Origin: UBA6136 sp044351045
Lineage (GTDB): Bacteria; Pseudomonadota; Gammaproteobacteria; Methylococcales; Methylococcaceae
Length of the DNA: 64,000 nucleotides
Reading direction: 5' to 3'
Assembly (NCBI GenBank): GCA_044351045.1
Contig: JBILGM010000004.1
Coordinates: 33,109 to 97,108, forward strand
How positions within the stretch are numbered: position 1 is the first letter of the stretch; each line of letters begins with the position of its first letter. Below the pieces are notes generated by a model that saw only the letters and a list, made by a program, of their open reading frames with translations, searched no databases and was not told the origin of the DNA. The translations under genes and the position numbers were made by a program. Below are positions 1 through 7,294 of the stretch, in pieces.

Positions 1-1
1 C

Positions 2-616
2 ATCAATCGTCGGCCGCATGATCGCATTGGAGTGGCCGCATTCAGCACATCACCACTGTTTGTGCTCCCTCTTTCGTACAATCGGGAAGCGACTCTGGCA
101 GCCGTCAGAGCATCCGCACTGCCGGGATTGGCGCAAACTCACATCGCCAAGGGCCTGGCCATGGCATTGTCTTACTTCGCCGAAGATCAACCCAGCGGTT
201 CGCGTGGCATCGTGCTGGTTTCGGATGGTGCGGCGGTGATCGACACCGACAGCGAAGCCTTGCTGAGAACCAGTTTTCAGCAGTGGCGCCCCCATGTGTA
301 CTGGATATTTCTCAGAACCGCTGGCAATCCCGGTCTCTTTGATAGTCCGCCGCCCGGAGAGGACACGCCGCAGGCACGACCCGAGCGTCACCTGCATCTT
401 TTTTTTGAAAGCCTCGGATTGCCCTACCGTGCCTATCAAACCGAGAACCCGGAGGATGTTGGCAAGGCCATCGCCGATATCGATCGTGCCGAAAAGGCAC
501 CCTTTACCTATCAGGATAAACACCCTCGTCAGGATTTAAGGGGATGGTGTTTTGGACTCGCGGCAATGGCGTTGCTCATCCTGCTGGTATTCAAGCGCCT
601 GGAAATTCGCTTGTGA
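2..616 (+). CDS. mxaC: MxaC, VWA-domain methanol oxidation protein (5' truncated)
   Basis: The reading frame is open from the first bases of the window, so the N-terminus lies outside it; about 204 residues remain. The visible part starts inside a von Willebrand A domain (RRPHDRIGVAAFS, then an AKGLAMALS helix and a SDGAAVIDTD strand) and ends with a membrane segment near the C-terminus (LAAMALLILLVFKRLEIRL). VWA proteins of this shape, MxaC and MxaL, flank MxaK in mxa clusters, where they are thought to help mature or load calcium into PQQ-methanol dehydrogenase. The stop overlaps the GTG of mxaK as GTGA, implying translational coupling. The family assignment rests mainly on gene order. Confidence 0.8.
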   Translation: MNRRPHDRIGVAAFSTSPLFVLPLSYNREATLAAVRASALPGLAQTHIAKGLAMALSYFAEDQPSGSRGIVLVSDGAAVIDTDSEALLRTSFQQWRPHVYWIFLRTAGNPGLFDSPPPGEDTPQARPERHLHLFFESLGLPYRAYQTENPEDVGKAIADIDRAEKAPFTYQDKHPRQDLRGWCFGLAAMALLILLVFKRLEIRL

Positions 617-1188
617 ACAAGGCGCCTCCGATCCGCACGATACTTGCTTTTCTGGCAGGTGGCATTGCTCTGGCGATCTTCTCGGCCGCGATTTGGCAAT
701 ATCGTCAGGCCAGCCTTATTGGTGAGGCCATCGAAACCTTGTTGTCCGGTCACGATATCGGACCCGAGCGTCGTTTCGGAGCGCCCGCCAAGGTCCGTCT
801 CGCCTATGCCGTTTATCTGATTGGGCGTGAGGATTACCGCGGAGCCGAGCAGCTGCTGGCCGAATTGGGACAGTCCGCCGATGCCGAGGTAGCGGACCAA
901 GCTTTATATAACCTCGGTAACGTCTATCTCCGCCGGGCCATCGCCGCAGTCGAACAGGATCAGCCAACTCAGGCCGGGACTTTGGCGGAGTTGGCCAAAC
1001 AGGCCTACAGGCGTGCCTTGCGCATTCGGCCCGAACATTGGTCAGCAAAATACAACTATGAAGTCGCGGCCCGGCTGATGCCCGATTTCGATCGTATCGA
1101 TGTCCAGGGGGAAGACTCCCCGGAAGAGGAAGCGTCTCCCCGTAAGCTCTGGACACGCGTGCCCGGTATTCCCAGGGGATTACCCTGA
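613..1188 (+). CDS. mxaK: MxaK, methanol oxidation accessory protein
   Basis: A protein of 191 residues with one N-terminal membrane segment (about residues 8-28) followed by a TPR-like helical region (residues 55-150, with YNLGNVYLRRA and YRRALRIRPEHWSAKYNYE). The GTG at 613 is preferred because it overlaps the mxaC stop (GTGA). An in-frame ATG at 544 would overlap mxaC by over 70 bases and add a non-membrane leader. MxaK is required for active methanol dehydrogenase in methylotrophs and is probably a membrane-anchored assembly factor working with the VWA proteins. The stop overlaps the mxaL start by one base (TGATG). Sequence conservation in this family is low, so the name relies on position. 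Confidence 0.78.
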   Translation: MNKAPPIRTILAFLAGGIALAIFSAAIWQYRQASLIGEAIETLLSGHDIGPERRFGAPAKVRLAYAVYLIGREDYRGAEQLLAELGQSADAEVADQALYNLGNVYLRRAIAAVEQDQPTQAGTLAELAKQAYRRALRIRPEHWSAKYNYEVAARLMPDFDRIDVQGEDSPEEEASPRKLWTRVPGIPRGLP

Positions 1189-2249
1189 TGCGACGTTGGC
1201 TGCCAACGGGGTTCACGGAGTGGTGTCTGGCCGGGGCGCTCATATTGTCGCTGATGGCCTGTCTGCCGCTCGGCGTTCAAACGCAGGGGGGCGCATTCAG
1301 CTATCTGGCGGTGGTGGATATCACTCGCAGCATGAATGTAACGGACTACCGACTTGGTAACCGAATGGTGAGCCGCCTGGATTTTGTCAAAGAGGAACTG
1401 CGAAGCGTCTTGGCGCAACTGCCTTGTGGTTCCCATCTGGCTCTGGGTATTTTCACCGAGCGGAATACGACGCTGCTATTTGAGCCCATTGAGGTTTGCG
1501 AGGGCTTTCAGGATATTGACGGGGCGCTGGAACGGCTGGATTGGCGCATGGCCTGGGCCGCCGATAGCAGGATCGCCTCGGGCTTGCTGGATGCTTTCAA
1601 ATCCTTGGCGGCGTTTGACGCCGATGTACTGTTCTTCACGGACGGGCAGGAAGCGCCCCCTTTGAATCCGCGCTACCGAACGCGTTTTGATGAGATGCGT
1701 GGCCGTCTGCAGGGAATGATAGTGGGTGTGGGTGGCTCGACACCCATGCCGATACCCAAGTTTGATGACACCGGCAAATCGATAGGTTTCATCGGCAAGG
1801 ATGATGTGCCCCAGCGCTCAACCTTTGGCCTGTCGGAAATGGCGCCCGAGGACATCGAAGGTTATCACGCTCGCAACGCTCCGTTCGGCAATGCTCCGTC
1901 GGGCGGAATCGAACATCTCTCCGCGCTTCAGGAAAGCTATCTGACTGAATTGTCTAGGGAAACTGGTATGGGTTATCTGCGCCTTGAGGAGGGGAGGCTG
2001 GCTCCGGCCTTGTTGGATGCCAGAAAAGCCAGACCCGCCCGAGTTTATCGGGATTTACGCTGGGTTCCCGCCAGTCTCGCCCTGATGTTGTCGGTGTTGG
2101 CTTATGCCGGTACCGCATGGATGGCTGCGATTAGCCGGAAAAAGCTCGTGAATCCAGGGTTTACGAGGCGTGATCCCTTTCAATTCTGGCACCGAAAACT
2201 GCTGTCGTTGATCCGCCCGGCCGATCATCCTTCTTCTTCACCACGTTAA
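1188..2249 (+). CDS. mxaL: MxaL, VWA-domain methanol oxidation protein
   Basis: A 353-residue VWA protein. A membrane segment lies at residues 12-32, and the metal-site strand follows at 40-50 with a D-I-T-R-S motif (D44, T46, S48), a variant of the usual DxSxS. A later strand ends in FFTDGQEAPP. A second membrane segment near residues 287-307 anchors the C-terminus. MxaA, C, K and L act after translation of MxaFI and are linked to calcium insertion into methanol dehydrogenase in the periplasm. The gene overlaps mxaK by one base and is 13 bases from mxaD, so it belongs to the same operon. Confidence 0.82.
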   Translation: MRRWLPTGFTEWCLAGALILSLMACLPLGVQTQGGAFSYLAVVDITRSMNVTDYRLGNRMVSRLDFVKEELRSVLAQLPCGSHLALGIFTERNTTLLFEPIEVCEGFQDIDGALERLDWRMAWAADSRIASGLLDAFKSLAAFDADVLFFTDGQEAPPLNPRYRTRFDEMRGRLQGMIVGVGGSTPMPIPKFDDTGKSIGFIGKDDVPQRSTFGLSEMAPEDIEGYHARNAPFGNAPSGGIEHLSALQESYLTELSRETGMGYLRLEEGRLAPALLDARKARPARVYRDLRWVPASLALMLSVLAYAGTAWMAAISRKKLVNPGFTRRDPFQFWHRKLLSLIRPADHPSSSPR

Positions 2250-2262
2250 ACAGGAGTACATC

Positions 2263-2799
2263 ATGTCTGCAAAGTATCGCGGGGGCTGGTCAGTCCTAGC
2301 ATTGATTCTGCCCTTGGTCACCATGGCACATGGGCCGACCCCGCAGAAAATCGTGGAAACCATCGAGATAGCCGCCCCTGTTGACAAGGTTTGGGCTATC
2401 GCAGGAGATTTCGGCGGTGTCTCTCAATGGAACTCCCTGCTGAAATCCAGCGAAGCCACCAATGGCAATCAGCCTGGTTCCAGTCGCACACTGGTATTCG
2501 CCAATGGTGAAGCATTGAAGGAGGACCTGGATTCCTATGACGCCGCGAAACATGAATACCAATACCGAATGGGCGAACCCAACGTCAAGGCAATGCCAGC
2601 CAGCTCCTATTCCGTTGTTTTCCGAGTTACGACAACGGAAAAGGGTTCCCAGGTTGAATGGAAAAGCCGTGCTTATCGAGGTGATACGGGAAATGAACCG
2701 CCGGAAGCGTTGAACGATGAGGCCGTCACATCCGCAATGCAGAAATTTTTCTCGACTGGGCTCGGCGAACTCAAGACCAAGGCCGAGAATTCGCCATGA
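2263..2799 (+). CDS. mxaD: MxaD, periplasmic SRPBCC-fold protein
   Basis: A 178-residue protein with a signal peptide (residues 1-22, hydrophobic WSVLALILPLVTMAHG). It is followed by an SRPBCC/START-like fold: VETIEIAAPVDKVWAIAGDF, then a WNSLLKSSE segment, and a C-terminal helix containing MQKFFSTGLGEL. MxaD is a periplasmic protein reported to support electron transfer between methanol dehydrogenase and cytochrome cL, and it closes the mxaFJGIRSACKLD order in several methylotrophs. A good ribosome site (aggag) precedes the ATG. No clear terminator follows; the 138 bases to pqqA contain only a short hairpin near 2893-2912. Confidence 0.82.
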   Translation: MSAKYRGGWSVLALILPLVTMAHGPTPQKIVETIEIAAPVDKVWAIAGDFGGVSQWNSLLKSSEATNGNQPGSSRTLVFANGEALKEDLDSYDAAKHEYQYRMGEPNVKAMPASSYSVVFRVTTTEKGSQVEWKSRAYRGDTGNEPPEALNDEAVTSAMQKFFSTGLGELKTKAENSP

Positions 2800-2937
2800 A
2801 ACCCGGCGGGATGAGGTGCGGCTCAGGAACTATTCCCGACAGCATCAGTGCGTTTAACCGTATCAAGTGATCCGCGATCTTATTATGATTCGAGTGCCCA
2901 AGTGGGCGACTTTCGTTAAAAAAGTAAAGGAGAAACT

Positions 2938-3012
2938 ATGATTTGGGAAAAACCTGTCTACAAGGATATGCGCTTTGGCTTCGAGGTCACGATGTATATC
3001 CTGAATCGTTGA
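2938..3012 (+). CDS. pqqA: PqqA, precursor peptide of pyrroloquinoline quinone
   Basis: A 24-residue peptide beginning MIWEKPVYKD and ending FGFEVTMYILNR. The Glu and Tyr that are cross-linked by PqqE to form PQQ sit at the canonical positions 16 and 20 in the pattern E-V-T-M-Y. A strong ribosome site (aaaggag) lies just upstream. pqqB, C, D and E are not in the window, so this is a stand-alone substrate gene placed after the methanol dehydrogenase accessory genes that depend on PQQ. A strong terminator follows within 15 bases. Despite its size, the motif makes this assignment nearly certain. Confidence 0.95.
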   Translation: MIWEKPVYKDMRFGFEVTMYILNR

Positions 3013-3026
3013 GTTAATTTGGATAT

Positions 3027-3058
3027 AAAGGGGTGGCCAATAACGGTCGCCCCTTTTT
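3027..3058 (+). terminator. Terminator after pqqA
   Basis: A 12-bp stem (arms 3027-3038 and 3045-3056, with two G-T wobbles, loop aataac) runs into a T tract. It separates pqqA from the convergent regulator gene that ends at 3070. Confidence 0.85.
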
Positions 3059-3069
3059 CTTTATCCCGA

Positions 3070-3723
3070 TTAAAACCGGACTATGCCATGCTGTAAGGCA
3101 ATCAGAACCAGATCGGAATTAGTACCGACATTCAGCTTTTCCTTGATCAGGGAAGCATAATTGGAGGCCGTCTTGAATCCGAGCTTCAACTCATCCGCCG
3201 CTTGTCGAGTACTGTAACCGCGAGCAAGCAAACAAAATACATCAAACTCCCTTGCGGTGAGCGTGTTAAGCACCGATATGGAATCATCCTCCTTGGAGTA
3301 ACGCTGGACAACTAGTCTTTGTGCCAGTTCCGGTTCAATGTAGGTTTCATTATTGCTGGTTCTTAGAACGGCCTCCACGAGCAATTCGGGTGCGCTGCTT
3401 TTGGTTATATACCCTTTTGCTCCAGTTTCTAGGGCTCTATTCACATATACGGTTTCATCGTACATACTGAAAATCAGAATCCTGGCCGACGGATCTCGAG
3501 CCAGTATCCTTCGCGTTGCGGCAAGTCCGCCGATACCAGGCAGATTCAAATCCATGATGATGACTCTGGGCTTTCGCTCGTGGTAGAGCTGACAGGCTTC
3601 CTCTCCGCTGGCGGCTTCGCATAGCACGTTAATCTTGTCGGATTGAGCGAGCAGCATGCGATAACCGGCCCTGACGACGGCGTGATCGTCAACCAGCATG
3701 ACTGAAGTAATTGGCTTATTCAT
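3070..3723 (-). CDS. NarL/FixJ-family response regulator (second copy)
   Basis: A 217-residue two-component regulator. The receiver domain (residues 5-125) has acidic residues at D12-D13, the phosphorylatable Asp at 58 (IIMDLNLP) and a conserved KSSAPE lysine. A LuxR-type helix-turn-helix follows at about 150-205 (LTAREFDVF, then YSTRQAADELKLGFKTASNY). It is clearly a paralogue of the regulator at 3821-4519 and lies downstream of it in the same direction, about 100 bases away. Its position beside the mxa genes suggests control of methanol oxidation, like MxaB-type regulators; that role is inferred from context. Confidence 0.85.
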   Translation of the reverse strand: MNKPITSVMLVDDHAVVRAGYRMLLAQSDKINVLCEAASGEEACQLYHERKPRVIIMDLNLPGIGGLAATRRILARDPSARILIFSMYDETVYVNRALETGAKGYITKSSAPELLVEAVLRTSNNETYIEPELAQRLVVQRYSKEDDSISVLNTLTAREFDVFCLLARGYSTRQAADELKLGFKTASNYASLIKEKLNVGTNSDLVLIALQHGIVRF

Positions 3724-3820
3724 TGCGGCGGTTCATCGGTATCTTGATGTCTATGGAAACCCCTTGACCGAGTTTAATGAGCCGGTCGTTTCCCTAGGAA
3801 AAGTTCCTGAAATGAGGTAG

Positions 3821-4519
3821 TCACAGGCATGAGTCCGACTGCTCAGGGTGGGTTTGATCCTCGGTGAGTTGTCCCGGTGTCAGTAATCGATGTTCATAAG
3901 CCAGCTTGACCAGTTCGGTATTGGTGCTGACTCCCAGTTTTTCCTTGATGATGGTGACGTAGTTGCCCACCGTCTTGACGCTGATGCTCAGCGCTGTCGC
4001 GGTGTCGCGGACACTGTGACCCTGGGCCATCAGGCAGAAGATGTCGAACTCCCGGGGCGTCAATCCGGCGATGGGGTCCTGTGTGGGGGGAGTTTTTCCT
4101 CGTGTGGCAGTGGACTGGATATTCAGATTCGGGTCGATGAATGTCACTCCGCGACTGCAGGCAAGCACGGCTTCCACCAGCACTTCGGGGTGGCTGCTTT
4201 TGCAAAGATAACCCAGCGCACCAGCATCCAGCGCCCGGCTGACGTAAACGCCCTCGTCGTGAATGCTGAACACTAGGATCCTTGCCTGCCGATCGCGGTG
4301 GATAATGCGCCGGATCGCTTCAAGCCCGCCAAAACCAGGAAGATTCAAATCCATGATGACCAGGTCCGGTTGTTGTCTGGCGTACTTTTCACAACCCTCT
4401 TCACCGGTCGCTGCCTCGGCGATCACCTCAAGACTCTCGGTCTGACTCAGCAGGAGTTTGTAGCCGGCCCGGACCACGGCATGGTCATCCACCAGCAGGA
4501 TGCGGACGGGTGAGCTCAT
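3821..4519 (-). CDS. NarL/FixJ-family response regulator (first copy)
   Basis: A 232-residue regulator: receiver domain with D11-D12, phospho-acceptor D57 (VIMDLNLPGFGG) and KSSHPE lysine, then a LuxR-type DNA-binding domain (LTPREFDIFCLMAQGHS and the recognition helix region VKTVGNYVTIIKEKL). The start overlaps the stop of the upstream kinase gene by four bases (ATGA), so kinase and regulator are co-translated and should form a cognate pair. The short C-terminal tail beyond the HTH is not shared with its paralogue at 3070-3723. A link to mxa or pqq regulation is inferred from the neighbourhood. Confidence 0.87.
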   Translation of the reverse strand: MSSPVRILLVDDHAVVRAGYKLLLSQTESLEVIAEAATGEEGCEKYARQQPDLVIMDLNLPGFGGLEAIRRIIHRDRQARILVFSIHDEGVYVSRALDAGALGYLCKSSHPEVLVEAVLACSRGVTFIDPNLNIQSTATRGKTPPTQDPIAGLTPREFDIFCLMAQGHSVRDTATALSISVKTVGNYVTIIKEKLGVSTNTELVKLAYEHRLLTPGQLTEDQTHPEQSDSCL

Positions 4520-5844
4520 GGGCCCGACTCGCTGCAGGGAATCAGAATGCGAAGGATAAGACCCTCGCCGGGACGGGTCTCCAGCGCGAAGCGACCACCC
4601 AGGCTCGAGACCCGTTCCCTCATGCCATTCAGGCCAAAGCCCTTGGCGTGATTGCGGGGGTCGAAACCCTGGCCATCATCACGCATGGTCATCTCGATCA
4701 TCCGTGAAGCAGGAAGCTGCAAGGATAGCCAGCCCTGACGGGCGTTTGCATGCCTGACCATATTGGTGAGTCCCTCCTGAGCCAGCCGAAAAATCTGCAG
4801 GGCGACGTCGGCGCGAATCTGTTTGATGTTCGGGTCACATTCAAGATTGAATTCCATTTCGGGGTGGCTGCTCTGCCACTGTTCAATTAGATCCTGCAGC
4901 GCGGCGGCCAGCCCCAGATCTTCGAGCGACATCGGCCGCAAACGTCGCATCATGTTTTTGACGACATGAAATAGCCGGTCGCAAAGCTCGATGATTTGAT
5001 TCGCCGCCGGGGTAGGGCTCTCAACCGGTTTTCGGAGGCTGGCACCGAGCAGCTTGATGGCGGTCAGGCATTGGCCGAATTCGTCGTGAACTTCCTGAGC
5101 CAGTATCCGCCGCTCTTCCTCCTGGATGGCCAGGGAATGTCGGGTGAGCGCCACATTCTCACTTCGAGCCTTACTCAGGGTTTCCGCCAAATGATTGATG
5201 CCGCCCGACAGGCGGTCCATTTCGGGTAACGAAAATGAGGGCAAACGATCGTCAAACTCACCTCTTTCGATCTTTTCCAGCCCCATGAGCATGATCTCTA
5301 CCGGCCCGAAGGCGTGACCTACCGTGAAATGAATCAGGGCATAAATCGAAGCGGCCAGGGCAATGAGGAGAAGGAGAAAGCCGCGCGTTTCCGACCAGGC
5401 CTCCATGATTTCGTCATCCGCGTTGGCAGCAATGCGGATGCTTATGGGCGATTTGCCCGGCTGATTGAGGCGACGCTCCACCACCACGGGTTCCGGCGCG
5501 ACGGCCCATCTGAACCAACCAGGCACCGGACTGGCGGCTTCGCTGCGGCGGGTAGGGAGGGGTGCGGCAGGGAAATCGCCGCCCACCGTGATTTTAAGGT
5601 GACGCGTCTTATCGAGCTTGGCCAGTCGTTCCATCCAGTCGGACAGTGAGAGTGCGTGAAGGCTCTCGCCGACCAGTGCCGTTTCGATCAGGCCCAGCGT
5701 CAATCGAACGCTAGACTCGGCCTCATTGCGCACCGATTGCCGGGCATCATGAACCGCAAACAGGAAGCCGATTACCAAAATCAACGCCATGGTCAAGCCA
5801 ATCAGCAGGTTTAGCCGCATACGAAGGCTGAGCTTCGATCTCAT
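4516..5844 (-). CDS. NarX-type sensor histidine kinase
   Basis: A 442-residue membrane kinase, taking the ATG at 5844; an upstream TTG would add seven residues. Membrane segments lie at about 12-32 and 155-175 with a periplasmic sensor region of about 120 residues between them. A HAMP linker (about 176-230), a HisKA_3 helix with phospho-acceptor H253 (EVHDEFGQCL) and an HATPase domain follow (N-box EGLTNMVRHANA, G-box DDGQGFDP, GFGLNGMRERV). The arrangement is that of NarX/UhpB-class kinases. It forms an operon with the two regulators downstream. The signal sensed is unknown; methanol or formaldehyde status is a guess from position. Confidence 0.88.
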   Translation of the reverse strand: MRSKLSLRMRLNLLIGLTMALILVIGFLFAVHDARQSVRNEAESSVRLTLGLIETALVGESLHALSLSDWMERLAKLDKTRHLKITVGGDFPAAPLPTRRSEAASPVPGWFRWAVAPEPVVVERRLNQPGKSPISIRIAANADDEIMEAWSETRGFLLLLIALAASIYALIHFTVGHAFGPVEIMLMGLEKIERGEFDDRLPSFSLPEMDRLSGGINHLAETLSKARSENVALTRHSLAIQEEERRILAQEVHDEFGQCLTAIKLLGASLRKPVESPTPAANQIIELCDRLFHVVKNMMRRLRPMSLEDLGLAAALQDLIEQWQSSHPEMEFNLECDPNIKQIRADVALQIFRLAQEGLTNMVRHANARQGWLSLQLPASRMIEMTMRDDGQGFDPRNHAKGFGLNGMRERVSSLGGRFALETRPGEGLILRILIPCSESGP

Positions 5845-5891
5845 GATGAAATGGCGAGTTGGCAAACAGGGCGTTGATGGCGGGTGTTCGG

Positions 5892-6410
5892 TTATTCCTT
5901 GCCGATTTGATAAATCTCCTGCTCATCATCCTCCACAATCCCCCCGGTCACGGCATCGACTTCCAGTTTGGCTTCGCTACCGTCGGCCTTTTCGATGTCG
6001 AATTCATAGGATGGGTTGCCATTTGATTCGATTTCAAACTCGGCTTCGACGATTTTGCCGGGATGGGCTTTAAGGGCGATCTCCTGAGCTTGTTTCAGAC
6101 TGATTTTTGCTTTGGATTTGAACGCGGGATGTTCCGGACTCTCGACTTCCTGTTCCTCCTCAGTGATCAGGCCAGTATTCGCGTCGCACTCGAATTCCAT
6201 CGTCCGCTCCTTGCCCTCTATCTCAAATTCATAGGTGGGGACGCCACGCTCAGTCTTTAATTCCAGCTTGACCACATCACCCTCCAGTTTGGCTCGGGCA
6301 GCCTGAAGGCAGGCCTCCATGCTGACTTTGTTGCTGGGTGGCGGGACTGGCTGAGCAAGCGCCGGATTGGCTTGGAGTATTACGCAGACTAAAGGAATCA
6401 GCTTTTTCAT
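5892..6410 (-). CDS. Secreted PepSY-domain protein
   Basis: A 172-residue protein with a signal peptide (residues 1-19, cleavage near ALA-QP) and two tandem PepSY-like repeats. Each has a short helix (MEACLQAARAKL and LKQAQEIALKAHPG), a strand pair ending in YEFEIEG or YEFDIEK, and a terminal D-A-x-T-G-x-I turn. The protein is strongly acidic. PepSY proteins are periplasmic and often sit next to two-component systems, and this one lies about 47 bases upstream of the kinase gene in the same direction. It may modulate the sensor, but no function is proven. Confidence 0.75.
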   Translation of the reverse strand: MKKLIPLVCVILQANPALAQPVPPPSNKVSMEACLQAARAKLEGDVVKLELKTERGVPTYEFEIEGKERTMEFECDANTGLITEEEQEVESPEHPAFKSKAKISLKQAQEIALKAHPGKIVEAEFEIESNGNPSYEFDIEKADGSEAKLEVDAVTGGIVEDDEQEIYQIGKE

Positions 6411-6997
6411 GGGTATTTATCTCAATGAGTCGGTGAACGATGGGTCAGAAAAACCCCTCGACGGCTTTCAGCCTAGGAGACGGCTCCCTCATGGTCAAGA
6501 TTCCATCCAGGCTATTTGCGAATTAAGGAAAAATTCCCATGGGTGGACCCCGGGTAAAAGTGAAAAATAGCCTCATTACTTGAGCGCGGCTTCGGGTGTT
6601 GCAAAGTGGCTTTCACTGACCTGATTTAGCTTGACGGGCCATGGCACACACTAAGGCATTGAACTGGCATGTACCGCCCGAGGTGGGTACATTTTTTGAG
6701 GTGGCCTCGCTGACCTGTTTTTATCTGGCCTTTCTTATTATCTTGGTTGGAGTGGGTAAGGCATTGAAATCCTGCGCGGCTGCAAAAAGACGCGGTCGCA
6801 AGCGGTGCAGAAATGCGCGATCAAAAAGATAACAGGAGACAATCTTCCTGGATCTTCCCTCGTCCTAATGGCTGCCATCTTGCCTGAGGGTAGCTTGCGC
6901 TGGCCAAGGCTCCGGTTCGACTTTCCGGGGGTGCCGAATTATTATAGCCAGCCGACTCTTCGAGCCTCGGCCCTCCCTGTTAACGACCAGACCCGAT
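6411..6997. other. Long intergenic region between PepSY gene and oadG
   Basis: About 590 bases between divergent genes. The only coding candidate is a 63-codon frame at 6641-6832. The segment should hold the promoter for the minus-strand PepSY gene and that for oadGAB. No clear RNA gene, repeat or strong promoter consensus was seen. Confidence 0.5.
6641..6832 (+). CDS. Possible small membrane protein
   Basis: A 63-codon frame with one convincing hydrophobic stretch (LTCFYLAFLIILVGVGKAL, about residues 24-42) followed by a very basic tail rich in Arg and Lys. The layout of a short N-terminus, one membrane helix and a positively charged C-terminus is that of many real small membrane proteins. 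There is no good ribosome site before the ATG and no recognised family. It could be a chance frame in a long intergenic region. Confidence 0.3.
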   Translation: MAHTKALNWHVPPEVGTFFEVASLTCFYLAFLIILVGVGKALKSCAAAKRRGRKRCRNARSKR

Positions 6998-7237
6998 ATG
7001 GAACCTTCTCTCGCAGACATGTTGCTTCCCGGTCTCAAGCTGATGATTACCGGCATGGGGATCGTCTTCCTGTTCCTGGCCTTGCTGGTCTGGATCATCG
7101 GCATCACGGCCCGGTTGGTGCAGTCGGTGAATCCCCAGCCGGAGCAAAACCGTCGCGCCGGATTGGCGGTGGAGCCTGATGAAGCCGAACTCGTGGCTGT
7201 GATTGCAGCGGCCCTGCAACGGCACCGCCTTCCCTAG
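6998..7237 (+). CDS. oadG: OadG, decarboxylase gamma subunit
   Basis: A 79-residue protein with one N-terminal membrane helix (about residues 13-35, LKLMITGMGIVFLFLALLVWIIG) and a short charged cytoplasmic tail. This is the standard design of the gamma subunit, which holds the alpha and beta subunits of oxaloacetate decarboxylase together. Position immediately before oadA and oadB supports the call. The ribosome site is weak. Confidence 0.85.
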   Translation: MEPSLADMLLPGLKLMITGMGIVFLFLALLVWIIGITARLVQSVNPQPEQNRRAGLAVEPDEAELVAVIAAALQRHRLP

Positions 7238-7294
7238 CGCGCATGACGATTCCCTTCTCGCTTGCGGTCAAGTAGACAAACACAAGGATCGACT

